64,000 nucleotides of DNA from NCBI GenBank assembly GCA_008711295.1, contig VUYV01000325.1:574119-638118 (forward strand). Direction: 5' to 3'. Under the pieces are notes generated by a model. The model had not been told where the DNA came from. It worked only from the letters and a program-made list of their open reading frames with translations, and ran no database searches. A program made the position numbers and the translations under genes. This document shows positions 1 to 10,900 of the stretch, one piece after another. The DNA is from Anarhynchus alexandrinus. Taxonomy: Eukaryota; Chordata; Aves; Charadriiformes; Charadriidae. Each line of letters starts with the position of its first letter. Position 1 is the first letter of the stretch.

Positions 1-1229
1 AAAATTTCCATTAATTTCCACCAGCACCTGACAGCTAGATGCCTGGAAGAGCACAACAGGGAAAATGGGAAATACACTACTGACAATGCCACTGCTGTAC
101 CTACGTGAGGAGCTCTACCTGCCCTCTCCAACACAGGCAGCCACTTTCTTTAACACTTCCCGGGTCTATGAATTATCCCAGCACGCTTGGCAAGACTAAG
201 ATAATCTGAAACACACCTTTCCCCATCCCTGCACCATCTAATTTCCCTCTGTTTTTGCTTCATGTTACCACATAACTTTTCTGTTCTCTCACCCTTCCGC
301 ACTGTCTGTATGTTTGATTTGCATTTCATACTACTGAGCTGCTACTACATTTCTAAATGCCTTTGCATTAAAAAAAGAAAAATCCCTTTGTGTAGTTACC
401 TAGATATCAGAGATCAGGTCAAAAATACGCACAGCACATTAGACTTCAATGTGAGCTGGCACACCACCACCAGAAAATGAACTTAAAAAGCTGAGAATTC
501 TTCCCAAAAGTGCCAAACCAGAAGTTTACAGCTCCTTAACTAAGTGCAAGTATCTGAGATGAAATTTTAAATTTCTTTGATAAAGCTATCCCTCTGCACT
601 TAACTTGATTTTGAAGCTGCCTTTGCTGCCTGTGTTAACCATATCTCAGTCAAGTCCTGAATGAGCTCCTGAAGGGCTCTCCTAGAATGAGCATGACTTG
701 GCGTAGCAAATAATTGCCAGGAAATTGTCTCTGTGCTTTGACACCCCAGACGACAGCAGTAGTCCAACAAAAATCTCTTTTATCCCTAAATAAGTCACTG
801 TAGGGCAAAAACTCCCATCTTTGGATAAAAAGTCAAAGCTTTGCTCATCTTTTTTTCATTAAGCTCCCAAGTGCACTTTTTTTTTAAAATACCTAAAAAA
901 ACAGCAATAAGCGACAGTAAACTACCAGTAAATTCTAGTAATTTCAGGTCAGGTCTTTCAGTCCTGCTTTCTTGAAATCCTCCAAAAGCTTTCAAAAATC
1001 AAACTCATGCTTTGCTCCAAGTTAAAGTATGATAATTAAGAAAATAATTGCCCAACTCCATAAAAAATTACTATAGCTCCAGCTTATTCACACAGAAAAA
1101 AAAATCAGGTACAAACCGTTACATCCTGGTTTCTACTCCCAAGGCCTATGTTAAGATCTTTACCCTCGCCAACCCAAGGTGAACTCTAGTCTACGAGAGC
1201 CAGTATTATTCCCAGGGAGACCTACTCAC
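1..1229 (-). other. Intron 2 of the MFSD14-family gene (incomplete)
   Basis: AT-rich sequence with no recognisable exon on either strand. I looked on the minus strand for the next conserved MFSD14 segment (the LHETF region) and did not find it, so the next exon lies left of the window. Confidence 0.6.
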
Positions 1230-1325
1230 CGTCAGCATCGGCGTGGTCAGCAGACCCCAGGCAAAGAACTCCAGGAAAATAACCACCACGGCATGGTACA
1301 CGCTGGGCTCTCCAATCCCCTGTCG
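1230..1325 (-). CDS. MFSD14-family exon 2, first membrane helix
   Basis: A 96-nt exon bounded by a TGCAG acceptor (ending at 1326) and a GTGAGT donor (from 1229) encodes 32 residues, from RQGIGEPSVYHA through the hydrophobic first transmembrane helix to TTPMLT. Both ends are phase 0. Confidence 0.88.
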
Positions 1326-3783
1326 CTGCAAAACAGAGCTCCGTAAGTAACAAAATACACATATCTGTGATGGATTTGAGACGTGTTGTTGGGCGTTGAA
1401 ACGTCAACTCTGGCCTAAGCCATTCCTGAGGTGATTCACTGCTGCCTGGTGCAGGTGAGCTCACACTGCAGCGTCTCTCCATCCAGGGCCCACCAACACG
1501 TGCCTCTCCTACAAAGCTAACTGTTTTCAATTCTTTCCTCCAAGAACTAATATCTTCGATACCATTATGCTTTCTCTAAACGTGGCCGACCATATCATCC
1601 TTTCAATCCTCACCTTAAGGACTTGGAAATGAAATGCCTCGGTTCTCTAAATATTTTCACAGCAGTATGTGCAAGATCCCAGAAAAGACTCTGGGAGTTT
1701 GGGAAGGCGATTTTACTCCTCAGTGCCAACTCCATCTACCCAGCATGGCGGGGAAGCCACAGTCCTTAGATCAGCTGTTAAAAAAACCCCACACCTCGAG
1801 GCCTTGCTTATTTTTCTTTCCATAAAGATTTCTGATGGCGCAGATTTCAGGACAGCACTTTTCCAAGTGCCAAATCTCATGTGCTAGCCCAGGAGGTTTT
1901 CTCCTGCCGTGCAGGACACACCTGCAAAGTCACGCGCTCACAAGGAAAACAAACCACAAGGAACAGAAGGAAAGTGCACAAGTTTCAGCTGAGTTACATG
2001 AGGGAACCGCACAGGCTAAACATTTAGTAGCACAACATGCTTTTCCACAAAAACGCATTTCTTATATTAGCAAACCACAAGATCTGAACTCACCAAGAAG
2101 CATGGTCCAGCCCTGATACATTATTAATAAAACCACCTGAAATGTCTGCAATCCCAGCCATTTAGCTTCCAACGCTTGAAAAGTATCCAGAAGTTAAAAA
2201 AAAAAAACTTCCATCAGCTGCACAAATCTCAAATCCAAAAGGATATTGGATTTGGTATGGGAAACCTCAAATCCACAGGCATTTCTTCTAGTCTAAGAGA
2301 ATGATTTCCTCACAGCTGACTAACATTTCTACACTGTGCTCCTGAGATACAAATAATTTAATGGACCAGACCAAAGATGCATCTGTGCCAGTACTCTGCC
2401 TCCAGCATTCACTACTGACAACATTCTCAGGAACAGGAATTCAAGAAACGTGGCACATGAAGAGCAATCTTTTACCCAGTCAGGTCCTCCCAGGTTTTGA
2501 CAGAATAATACTGCATTTCACATAACTAATACAGCTGTAAATTATTTGAAATACAAGAGAAGGCAGCAAGAGATGTTATTCTGCTGAAATATTGTTTACA
2601 TTCACAGACTCTACTAAAACTGTCTCCTGCAGACAGGCTAAGTCTGCTTAAAAAATAAATCAACAGCATCAACATGAGAGGCACCCTACCCGAGGGGGAC
2701 ACGGTCATTAGAAGAAGTCAGTTTTATTGCATAGAAATGTAATAATGTTTTGCAGCAGAGAGAGAAGCCCCAAGCCAGTAATTAAGAGCACAGCTACCAT
2801 TACCCACCTTGCTCCACTGAGCAGCCCTCTCCTCCTCTTCTCATCATCCCCCTTTCTACCCTCTCAAGCAGTTAAACATTTCTACCACATGACTGCAACA
2901 AAACTGACAGCCAATCTCTCTTTACGGAGTAGGTCCAGATCTAACCTGTTCACAGCTTAACAGCACTCCTTCCACGTACCAGCCATCCTATTGCATTAGA
3001 GTCCCTAAACAATTCAGGACACCTAATATCCTTCGGAGTACGGTGTCACCCCACTGAACCCCTCCTCTAGGGGCCCGCAGGACAGGCAGCGCCTCACGAC
3101 CAGAACTGCCGTCTCTGAGGAGAGCAGGCCCAGAGGGAAGAGCTCGCAACCATCTTAAGCTCAGGTGCGCCCACTTCAAAGCTGTCTCGGTTCAGGCATG
3201 ACGCTGTCGCCCGCACTGTCTGGAGCCTCTGCAGCGCTGCTGTTCCCCCGCAGTACAGAACTCCTCTCAAAAGAGGTAAATATTTTACACAGATCCGAAG
3301 GCAGTCTGTCATCCTCAAAGCGAATATTAAACGCCAGCGTTGGCATCTCACGACCAGTGCACACCAGCACCCGGCGAAACGCTCCAGAAACCCGTCTGGA
3401 GGGCGACGGCCTCAGGCCCGGGGCGAGGGCAGAACCGCGCTCCTCCGCACGCCGGGGAGCCCCAGGGCAGCGGGGCTGTCGGCCGGCCCCGGGAGGGGAC
3501 GAGACGGGAGGAGGTCAGCCCGCCAGCCCGGAGAGCGGCCCCGCCGAGGGGGAAGACCTCCCGCCCGGTCCCCCCCGCCCCGCACCCGCTCACCCCTCTC
3601 CCGCCCCGGGCCCCCACGCCGCGGCCCCGGCTGCCGCCCGCCCCATCCCCTCACGCCGCGCCGCACGCTCCCGCGGTCTCCCCCGTCCCCCGCGCTCACG
3701 CCGGCCCCGTCCCGGATAACGATCTTCTTGGCCAGCAGGACGCTGCGGTTGAGCCGCTTCTTCTTCTTCTTCTCGCCGGTCAT
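1230..3783 (-). CDS. MFSD14/HIAT1-family transporter, N-terminal part (two exons; gene continues off the left edge)
   Basis: Two exons on the minus strand join in phase 0: 3783-3700 (28 codons) and 1325-1230 (32 codons). The product starts MTGEKKKKKRLNRSVLLAKK, then RDGAG, and continues RQGIGEPSVYHAVVV and IFLEFFAWGLLTTPMLT. A lysine-rich N-terminus followed by a GIGxPSVYHA motif and first membrane segment is typical of MFSD14A/B (hippocampus-abundant transcript) proteins, orphan major-facilitator transporters with about 12 membrane spans. The N-terminus resembles MFSD14A while the TTPMLT end of helix 1 resembles MFSD14B, so I assign the family but not the paralogue. Only about 60 of the usual 490-500 residues are inside the window. 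Splice sites are GTGAGC and GTGAGT donors and a TGCAG acceptor. Substrate is unknown. Confidence 0.85.
1326..3699 (-). other. Intron 1 of the MFSD14-family gene
   Basis: About 2.4 kb between the two recognised exons. It is AT-rich except for the last few hundred bases, which merge into the CpG island. Short open frames here resemble no known protein, and no transposon was recognised. Confidence 0.6.
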
Positions 3784-4222
3784 GGCGCCGCCGGGCCNCG
3801 GCGGCAGCGGCGGCGGCGGCGGAGGGCGGCCCGCCCGCAGGCCACGCCCCGCCCCCGTCGCCCGGACAACGGCGCTGACAGGCACTTCCGGCGCCTAACT
3901 CCTCACACCCCATTGGCTGCTCTGCCTTTTCCTGGCCGGCTGAGCTGGCTTCTGATTGGCTGCGAGGGGCGGGGAAGGGGGCGGGCCAGAGGCGCCTGGC
4001 GGCTATTTCCGCCGGCGGTGGCGCGCAGGGCATGTTGGGATGCGCCGGTCCTCCTCCGCTGCTTGTTCTGGGCTCGGAGGCGGACCAGTGGCCCGGAGGG
4101 GATCCCGGGCCCTTCTCCGAGCCTGGTGCCGTGGGGAGGGGCCCGGCTGCCCCCTCCCCGCCACCACCGGTGAGCCGCTCGGTGGGGCTGCTGAGCAGCG
4201 TGCACGCACGGCGGGGACCGGG
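3380..4222 (-). promoter_or_regulatory. CpG island, promoter region of the MFSD14-family gene
   Basis: Dense CpG and G/C sequence covers exon 1 and about 440 bp upstream of its ATG. Upstream of the ATG are two ATTGGCT (CCAAT-type) motifs near 3913 and 3955 and a GGGGCGGGG GC box near 3966. No TATA box is evident. A single N at 3798 marks an unresolved base or collapse. The island ends abruptly where the LTR begins at 4223. Confidence 0.7.
3700..3783 (-). CDS. MFSD14-family exon 1 (coding part)
   Basis: The start ATG is the complement of 3783-3781. The exon codes a lysine run and the LLAKKIVIRDG stretch before a GTGAGC donor at 3699. The reading frame upstream of the ATG lies in CpG-island sequence with an N at 3798, so the 5' UTR is not resolved. 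Confidence 0.85.
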
Positions 4223-4797
4223 TGTCGTGGTTTAACCCCGGCTGGCAACTAAGCACCGGGCAGCCGCTCGCTCCCTTACTCCTTTCCCCCTGGGGTGGGA
4301 TGGGGGAGAGAATCGGAAAAGTGAGAGAAAACTCGTTTAATCGGTAAAGCGAAAGCCGTGCACACCAGCAAAGCAAAACATGGAATTCATTCCCTGCTCC
4401 CCGCGGGCGGGTGTCCAGCCATCCCCAGGAAAGCCGGTCTCCATCACGCATAACGGTGATTTGGGAAGACAAACGCCATCACTCCGAACGTCCCCCCTTC
4501 CTCCTTCTTCCCCAGCTTTATACACTGAGCATGGCGCCATACGGTCTGGAATGTCCCTGTGGTCAGTCGGGGTCAGCTGTCCCGGCTGTGTCCCCTCCCG
4601 GCTCCCTGTGCCCCCCCAGCCCATCGCTGGCGGTGGGGGGTGAGGAGCAGAAAAGGCCTTGACGCTGTGTCAGCACTGCTCAGCAGTAACTAAAACATCC
4701 CTGTGTTATCAACGCTGTTCCCAGCGCAAATCCAAAACACAGCCCCGCACCAGCTACTGTGAAGAAAACTAACTCTACCCCAGCCCAAACCAGCACA
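4223..4797 (-). mobile_element. Solo LTR of an avian endogenous retrovirus (minus orientation)
   Basis: The plus strand begins TGTCGTGGTTTAACCCC and ends CCCAAACCAGCACA, the reverse complement of an LTR that runs TG...CA. Read on the minus strand it has a U3 beginning TGTGCTGGTTTGGGCTG, a TATA-like motif (complement of 4517-4522), a CGAGTTTTC segment and a terminal GGGGTTAAACCACGACA. The same family occurs at 41010-41490. No internal retroviral coding sequence is attached. The flanks show no convincing target-site duplication, so the insertion may be old or recombined. Confidence 0.85.
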
Positions 4798-4967
4798 GCA
4801 CGGCAGGTCAGCCAGAGCAACGCCGGGGATGGCAGAGCCAAGCGGCTGCGGGGAGAGCTGGCCAAGGCTCTGCGTCCTCTGGGATGGTGCTCCTAGAAGC
4901 AAGGACCAAGCAGGACACACAAGCCATCAACGGCCATTCTTGTGCCCCCCCGGCCTGCTCACTGGTG

Positions 4968-5119
4968 GGGTGGTGTGAGGAGCAGAAAAGGCCTTGACTG
5001 CTTAGCAACAACCAAAACCATCTGTGTTTTACCAACACCATTCTCATCCCAAATCCAAACCATAGCACTACACCAGCTGCTAGCAAGAGAGTCAATCCTG
5101 TCCCAGCTGAAACAGGACA
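4968..5119 (-). mobile_element. Partial ERV LTR, U3 end only (minus orientation)
   Basis: This stretch parallels the right part of the LTR at 4223-4797: both contain GTGAGGAGCAGAAAAGGCC and then the CCAAATCCAAA and CAGCTGC/ACTA blocks, ending in a GGGACAG-type U3 terminus (here CTGAAACAGGACA). The two copies are clearly diverged. Only the U3 end is recognisable, so it is a truncated or deleted second LTR in the same orientation. Confidence 0.7.
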
Positions 5120-7000
5120 GGAAGGATCTGGTGGCGGGGCAGGACGCTGCCCCGAAGGGTGGTGGGGTGACGAGATGCTGCGGGGCTCCCCCCTGCCCAC
5201 GGAGTGCCTGAGGCTGCGATCTGGCCTTTATTTGCAGAGGCTTTCCTCTAAGTAATGATTAAAAGCAGCCGGGGGAAAGCCCTTGAGGTGAAGCTGACTC
5301 TCCAGAGTCTGAGATCAGCTGCAAAAGAGATGAAAATAACCCCCCTGGCCCCCAGGGACTTGTGCGGGAGCGGAGAGCGGCGCCATCTCCCCAGGGCTGC
5401 AGGCAAACGCGCTGCTGCTCTGCGCCAGGGCAGCGGGTCCCATCCCCACGCCGGGGGGTGCCTGCATGTGGCATGGGGTAAAACGCCTGTGACCTTCCCA
5501 GGGACCCGGCTCCTTCCGTGGGGCCGACCCCCAGCCCCTGGGGGTGTGCGCCCGGAGCCGGGTCCCTGCCAGAGCCGCCTCGGGAGCCCAGAGGAGCCCG
5601 ACTCGTTCCCGTGCTCTGCGGCGGTTTAAAAACAAACCAAAGGAGAGCGGTGAGAGGAGAGAGCAGAGAAGCGGTTCCTAATATGGCAACAGCAAATGTA
5701 ATTCTATTACTGTGATTTATTGATCGCACTTAGAGCAATTACTGGCTTTCGCCCCATCACCTGCCAGGGAGCAGGAGACAGGGAGGAGAAGGCAAGACAA
5801 AGGCGGCCGCGTTGCCCGGGGCATGGTGGCCCACAGGGAGGCTCCGGTTCTGTTTGTGCCGGTTGGCGTGGGGGGCAGAGCAGCAGCATCGCCCCCACGG
5901 GCCGGGAAGCAGGGCGGCTCCCCCCGGTCATGGAGGCTCCTCGGGGGGCCGGAGCCAAGCGCATCTGCTCTGCAAAGAGCCCATGGTGCCAACACCGCGG
6001 GGACAAAGCCCGGGCGTTACGATGACTTTGGCAACAGAGGGGATGCAGGGCTGGGGTGTGCTGGGGGAAGGTGAGGGTCCCCGAGGCACCAGCACAGTGG
6101 AGCAGCTGTGGGCTCTGCTCTGGGCTGGGGGGGGTTGGCTGTGGCCCCCTTGCCCCTCTGCACCCCTCCAGCCTGGAGCCTTTGCCGAGCATCCACAGCA
6201 AAGCCCTGGAAACACCGGGGCAGAGGGTGAACCCCAAACGTGGAGGGAGCTCTGGGCTTGGTCCCTGTGCTGGGCAGCCGGTGTGGGTCGTGCTGGAGCC
6301 CCATCGCCTGCAGGGACGGGGCCTGTGCCCACCACTGCCTGCGCCCACCACCGCCTGCTCCCAACAGGATCCCCGGCTCCATCCGCACCAGCCCAGCGCC
6401 CATCTGACAGCGGGGGGATGCACATGCCCGGCCCCTCTCCGAGCCCTGCGGTGGGTGCGGTGCCGTGGGTTGGTGCCAGGCTGAGCCCTTTGAACGGCTG
6501 GAAAAAAGCAGCAGCCCCAGGGCTGGAGGAAGGGTGAGCTGCTTGACTGAGGTCAGAAAGTCCCTTTAAGGTTGTTTTTTTTCCCTGCTTGCTGCAGATA
6601 CTGGCAGAGAAGCAAGAAAATGATTGTGCTTTTTACTGCCTGAGTCCTCCAGACAGATATAAACAAGCAGGAGCCAGACCGGGCTTTGGAGGCAGATGAA
6701 ATCGGAGTGAAGAGGACCACTGGGCTGGGAGGGACAGAAACAGGGCAGCCCCGTTGCGCAGCGAAGCCTGGCAAAGCCTCCCCCGCCCTGCTCCCTGCGA
6801 GCGCTTCTCGGTGACGAAGATGTGGAAAGAGCAGAAAATGTCCCCGCTGGGGATGAGGGCAGTGGCCAGGGGCTGCTGGCCCCTTCCAGAAGCTGCTGGC
6901 CCCTTCCAGAAGCTGCCCGCTCGCTCGCCACTCCAGCTCACTGCCAACCCTGAGCGGTGACCAGCCCGTGCACCAGCCCGATGGCTGCCAGGGGGAGGCA
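5120..7000. other. Intergenic, upstream of SHC2
   Basis: GC-rich sequence without a recognisable gene. Most open frames here are by-products of high GC on both strands. AT-rich islands near 5630-5750 and 6560-6680 stand out. A 20-bp unit is duplicated in tandem at 6871-6910. Confidence 0.5.
6871..6910. repeat. Tandem duplication of a 20-bp unit
   Basis: Two adjacent copies of GCTGCTGGCCCCTTCCAGA plus one preceding base, differing only at that first base. No function is apparent. Confidence 0.8.
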
Positions 7001-7900
7001 GTAGCCCCCCCCGCCCCCCCCGCAGCCCGTTAACCCCGTGGCGACGCCGGGTACCCGCGGGGCCGGTGCGAGCCCGGGGGGCACCGGCTCCGCCGTGGGC
7101 GGCCGCGAGTGGGTTTGGAGCAGGGCGGGGGCAGAGCGCGGGGGGCTCCGGCCCCACGGGCCGTCTGTGGGGGAGCACCCGAGGCGTGGGGGCCGCAGAG
7201 CCGTGCCCGGGGGTCGGGCTCGCCCCCGCCCCCGCCGAATGCCGGGACCGCGCCTGCCCTGGTGACTCGGAGGGGGCAGCACCGCCCGGGGGGCACAGGG
7301 GATGCTGNCATGCTCCCGGAGCCCAAGTATGACCGCTTCCGCGACGAGCCGCTGACCGCCCCCATGCCGTCGCCGGCCCCCGGGCCCTGCCCCGCGGCGG
7401 GCGAGGAGCCCGAGCCCGGCACCACCTTCTGCGCGCTGCTGCCGCGGATGCCGCAGTGGAAGTTCCCCGGACCCACCGGTTTCCTCGGCCGCGGCCCCGC
7501 CGGTACCGGCCGGGNGCAAACCGGCGCAGGGCTGGCTGCACCCCGACGAGCGGGTGATGGGGCCCGGCGTCTCCTACATCGTCCGGGTAAGTCCCGTCGG
7601 ACCCCGACCCCGACCCGCCGCGGGAGGGCGCGGAGCCCCCGGCCCCCACGCGTGTCCGCGGCAGCTCAGCCCCATCGCCGCCGCCGGGCCGGGGCTCGGC
7701 GGGTCTGCCCGCTCCTCCCGACGGCTGCGGGCAGAGCCCCCCCGCTCGGGTGTCCCCCCCCTCCCCGCGGTTGCCCCAGGGCGGGCTCTGCCGCCGGGGG
7801 CTGCGGCCGCCTCCCCAGGGACGGGCGTCGCGGGAGCCCGCAGTGCCGTGACACGGGGACGTGGTGGGGTCCGGCCCCGGGGGGGTCCTGGGCAGCCACC
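7000..7900 (+). promoter_or_regulatory. CpG island over the SHC2 first exon
   Basis: Very GC- and CpG-rich sequence surrounds the SHC2 start codon and extends into intron 1. It includes C-runs near 7000-7020 and two single-N positions (7308 and 7515). No TATA box was seen, so transcription probably starts at dispersed sites. Confidence 0.65.
7310..7586 (+). CDS. SHC2: SHC2 exon 1 (incomplete inside)
   Basis: It starts at the ATG of [10 protein letters not shown] and includes [15 protein letters not shown], a conserved SHC2 segment. After the N at 7515 the correct frame changes ([23 protein letters not shown] region), so the exon is missing bases there. The donor is GTAAGT at 7587. Confidence 0.85.
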
Positions 7901-10900
7901 CCCGGCGCGCACAGCCTGCGGCCCCTTCACCCCATCGCGGGCAGCCCGGACCCGTTACGCTGCCCGCGTTGTCTGGCACATCCTGGGAAGGGCCAGCACG
8001 GCCGCCCAAACTGGCCTGGGACGTGCCAGGGGCCGGGGGGCTTTCTGGGCCGGGGACCCGGCGGCAGCCAGCCCCTACGAGGGCGGCACAAGTCATAGCG
8101 CACAGATGAGTTTGTCGGGTCTCAGCGCAGGGTCTGGGCATGCGATGGGGCATTTTGGGGTGGAGGGAGAAAAGGTGCCATGTGTTGGGGTGAGAGCCCC
8201 GGGGCTGGCATCAAAGTGACCCTTCTCACTGACACCCGGCTCCTCCCCTCCTCTCCATCATCTGCCCTGGGCTGGTGGCGATGGCCGGAGGAGGCTCCTC
8301 TGACCGTCTGTGTCCCCCCCCCAGTACATGGGGTGCATCGAGGTGCTGCGCTCCATGAGGTCCCTTGACTTCAACACCCGGACACAGGTCACCAGGTACG
8401 GCCCCGCGGTCCCGCTCTTCTGCACCCCAAATGCTGCCTGGAGCCCCCGGTGGCCCTGGGTGCTCCCCTTCCCCGGGGCCCTGTGGAGAGGGGGGGGCGT
8501 GGCGACAGGGTCTGGGGGAGCACTGCCCCGCGGGATCCACCCCACGCACGGGGACACAGATGAAGGGCACTGCCGCGGATCAGTGGGCGGAAAGAGGAGA
8601 AGGGAGGTGGCCCCGGCCGGGATTACGTACCGCAGGCCCATGACGTGGGGCAGCGCTGCGTGGAGGCTGCGGCACCCGGGGCTGCGGGGGCTGATGCCCC
8701 CAGACCCCACGGAGCCACAGGCAGGGGATGCGGCTGGGGAAGGGGCCAGGGGTCTGCAGCAGTAACGCAGCCGGGGGCTGTGGCTTGCAGGGAAGCCATC
8801 AACAGACTGTACGAGGCGGTGCCGGGTGTGAAGGGCATCTGGAAGAAGAAGGTGAGTGTCCACCCAGCCCATCCTTCCTGGGGTGGGACAGGGCTGCAGG
8901 ACAGGGTGCCTACCCGGTTCATGGGGCAGAGCCTGGGGTCTCTTGGGGCACCTCTCTTTGCCTCCTTCACCCCAGGAAACCTGGTTGTGGGGGGCTGCAT
9001 TGCTCCTACGCTCCTCTCTCCCCGTCAGGCTCCCAACAAAGCCCTCTTCTCCATCCTGGGCAAGAGCAACCTCCGCTTCGCTGGCATGAGCATCGCTGTC
9101 AACATCTCCGTCGATGGGCTGAACCTCATGATCCCCACCACGCGCCAGGTGAGAGCTGTCTCCCGGGACGTGACCCCACCACCCGCCACCTCCCAGCCCT
9201 CTGCCTCCCATCATGAACCGAGGGGCTGGCAGCCCCCATGCTAACCCCCTCCACGCCATGTCCTTCCTCCAGATCATTGCAAACCACCACATGCAATCCA
9301 TCTCCTTCGCCTCCGGCGGGGACACGGTGAGGCACGCGCACCTCAGCCCTCCCCCGGCTGCGGTCCCTCAGGGGCAGCGGGGACAGGGGCTGCCCATCCT
9401 ATGGCTGAGCTGAACTGTGGGGCAGCCCGGTCCCAGGGCAGGACGTGGGGCTGGGGCTGAGCCCGTCCCCTCGCCCCGGCGCCCCCAGCCCTGCTCCCTG
9501 CATGGCAGCAGGACGCGGGCCCTGAGTTCTCCCTGTGCCCCCAGGACACCACGGACTACGTCGCCTATGTCGCCAAGGACCCCATCAACCAGAGAGGTGA
9601 CGCTGCCCCCCGCGCCCGGGAGCTCGGCAGAAGAGGAGGGATGCACTGGGGGATGAAGGCTGGAAGAGGGGATCCCTTGTGGGGGGCAGCTCCGGGTGGT
9701 CCCAGGGGGGTGATGGGAGCGTGGGGGAAGCGCTGAAGCCGTCTGTCCGTCTGTCCGCAGCCTGCCACATCCTGGAGTGCTGCGAGGGGCTGGCGCAGAG
9801 CGTCATCAGCACGGTGGGACAGGCCTTCGAGCTGCGCTTCAAGCAGTACCTGCACAGCCCCCCCAAGGTGGTGGCACCCCCGGACAGGTAGGGGGGCAGG
9901 GGACCCCGCTGCGGCCCCACACCCCCTGTGCCGGGCATGGGGAGGGGTGCGAGCTCGGCAGGGTGTCCCCAGCTCACCCGTCCCCGCTGCAGAGCGCTGG
10001 GTGCGGAGGAGTCAGCCTGGGGGGAGGACGAGGAGGCGGCCGAGCACGATTACTACAACAGCATCCCGGGGAAGGAGCCCCCCCCGGGGGGGCTGATCGA
10101 CTCTCGTCTCCGGCACGGTGCAGTCCTGGGCCACGTCCACACTCAGCCCTCCGGCTCCGGCCCCCCCAGCCAGGTGAGCCCCCAGGGCTGCTGCTGGCGC
10201 TGCCGTGGGGCTCCCAGGGGGGTCCCCCCGACACCCTCGCTGTCTCCTCTCCCCAGGGCGGGTTCGCAGCCAGGCGAGAGCAGAGCAGCCAGCCGGGGCC
10301 ACCCTGGGACATGGAGAGCCAGGGTGGGTACTGTTGCGGGGGGGACCCCGGGGACCGTGCGCGAGGGTCCCCGCGGCTCTGCCCTGCCCGGGCCAGCGGT
10401 GATGCCCGGTCCTCGCAGGCCAGCCCTGCGACGGGTACCTGCAGGCGGACAGCCATCCCCTGGGGCCGCGGGACTACGAGGAGCACATGTACGTGAACAC
10501 GCAGAGCCTGGATGCCTGGGAGCCGGAGGCAGTGGCTCGCGGGGCGCCGGAGGAGAGCCCCAAAAAGGATCTCTTTGATATGAGTAAGCCAGCGGGCTGG
10601 GGGGTGTCTGGCACAGGACCTTCTGCGGAGGGGCCGAGCCGTGCCGGGGGCTGCCCAGCTGCGCGCTGCAGCCCCGGCGGTGCCCGCGCTGGCTGAGCCC
10701 AGAGCTGTGCCGAGCGCCGGGGGCCACGAGTTGGGGCCCCATCCTCACCCACGCTTTCCAGGGGTGGCTCGGGGCAGGGCTGCCTGGCCCCATGGAGGGG
10801 GAAGCCGTCCCCTCCATGCCTGGGCACGGGTGCAGTGTTGTGCCCGGAGTGGCCGTGGCGCAGCAGGGTCCGGCACAGAGGTGGGTCTGGCCATAACCGT

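Noticed and set aside
4808..5200. 130-codon minus-strand frame near the LTRs
   Set aside because: It overlaps the partial LTR and has no similarity to retroviral or host proteins.
6633..8153. 506-codon minus-strand open frame over SHC2 exon 1
   Set aside because: It is antisense to a confirmed exon, low-complexity Pro/Gly/Arg/Ala composition, contains Ns, and reflects a lack of stops in CpG-island DNA.
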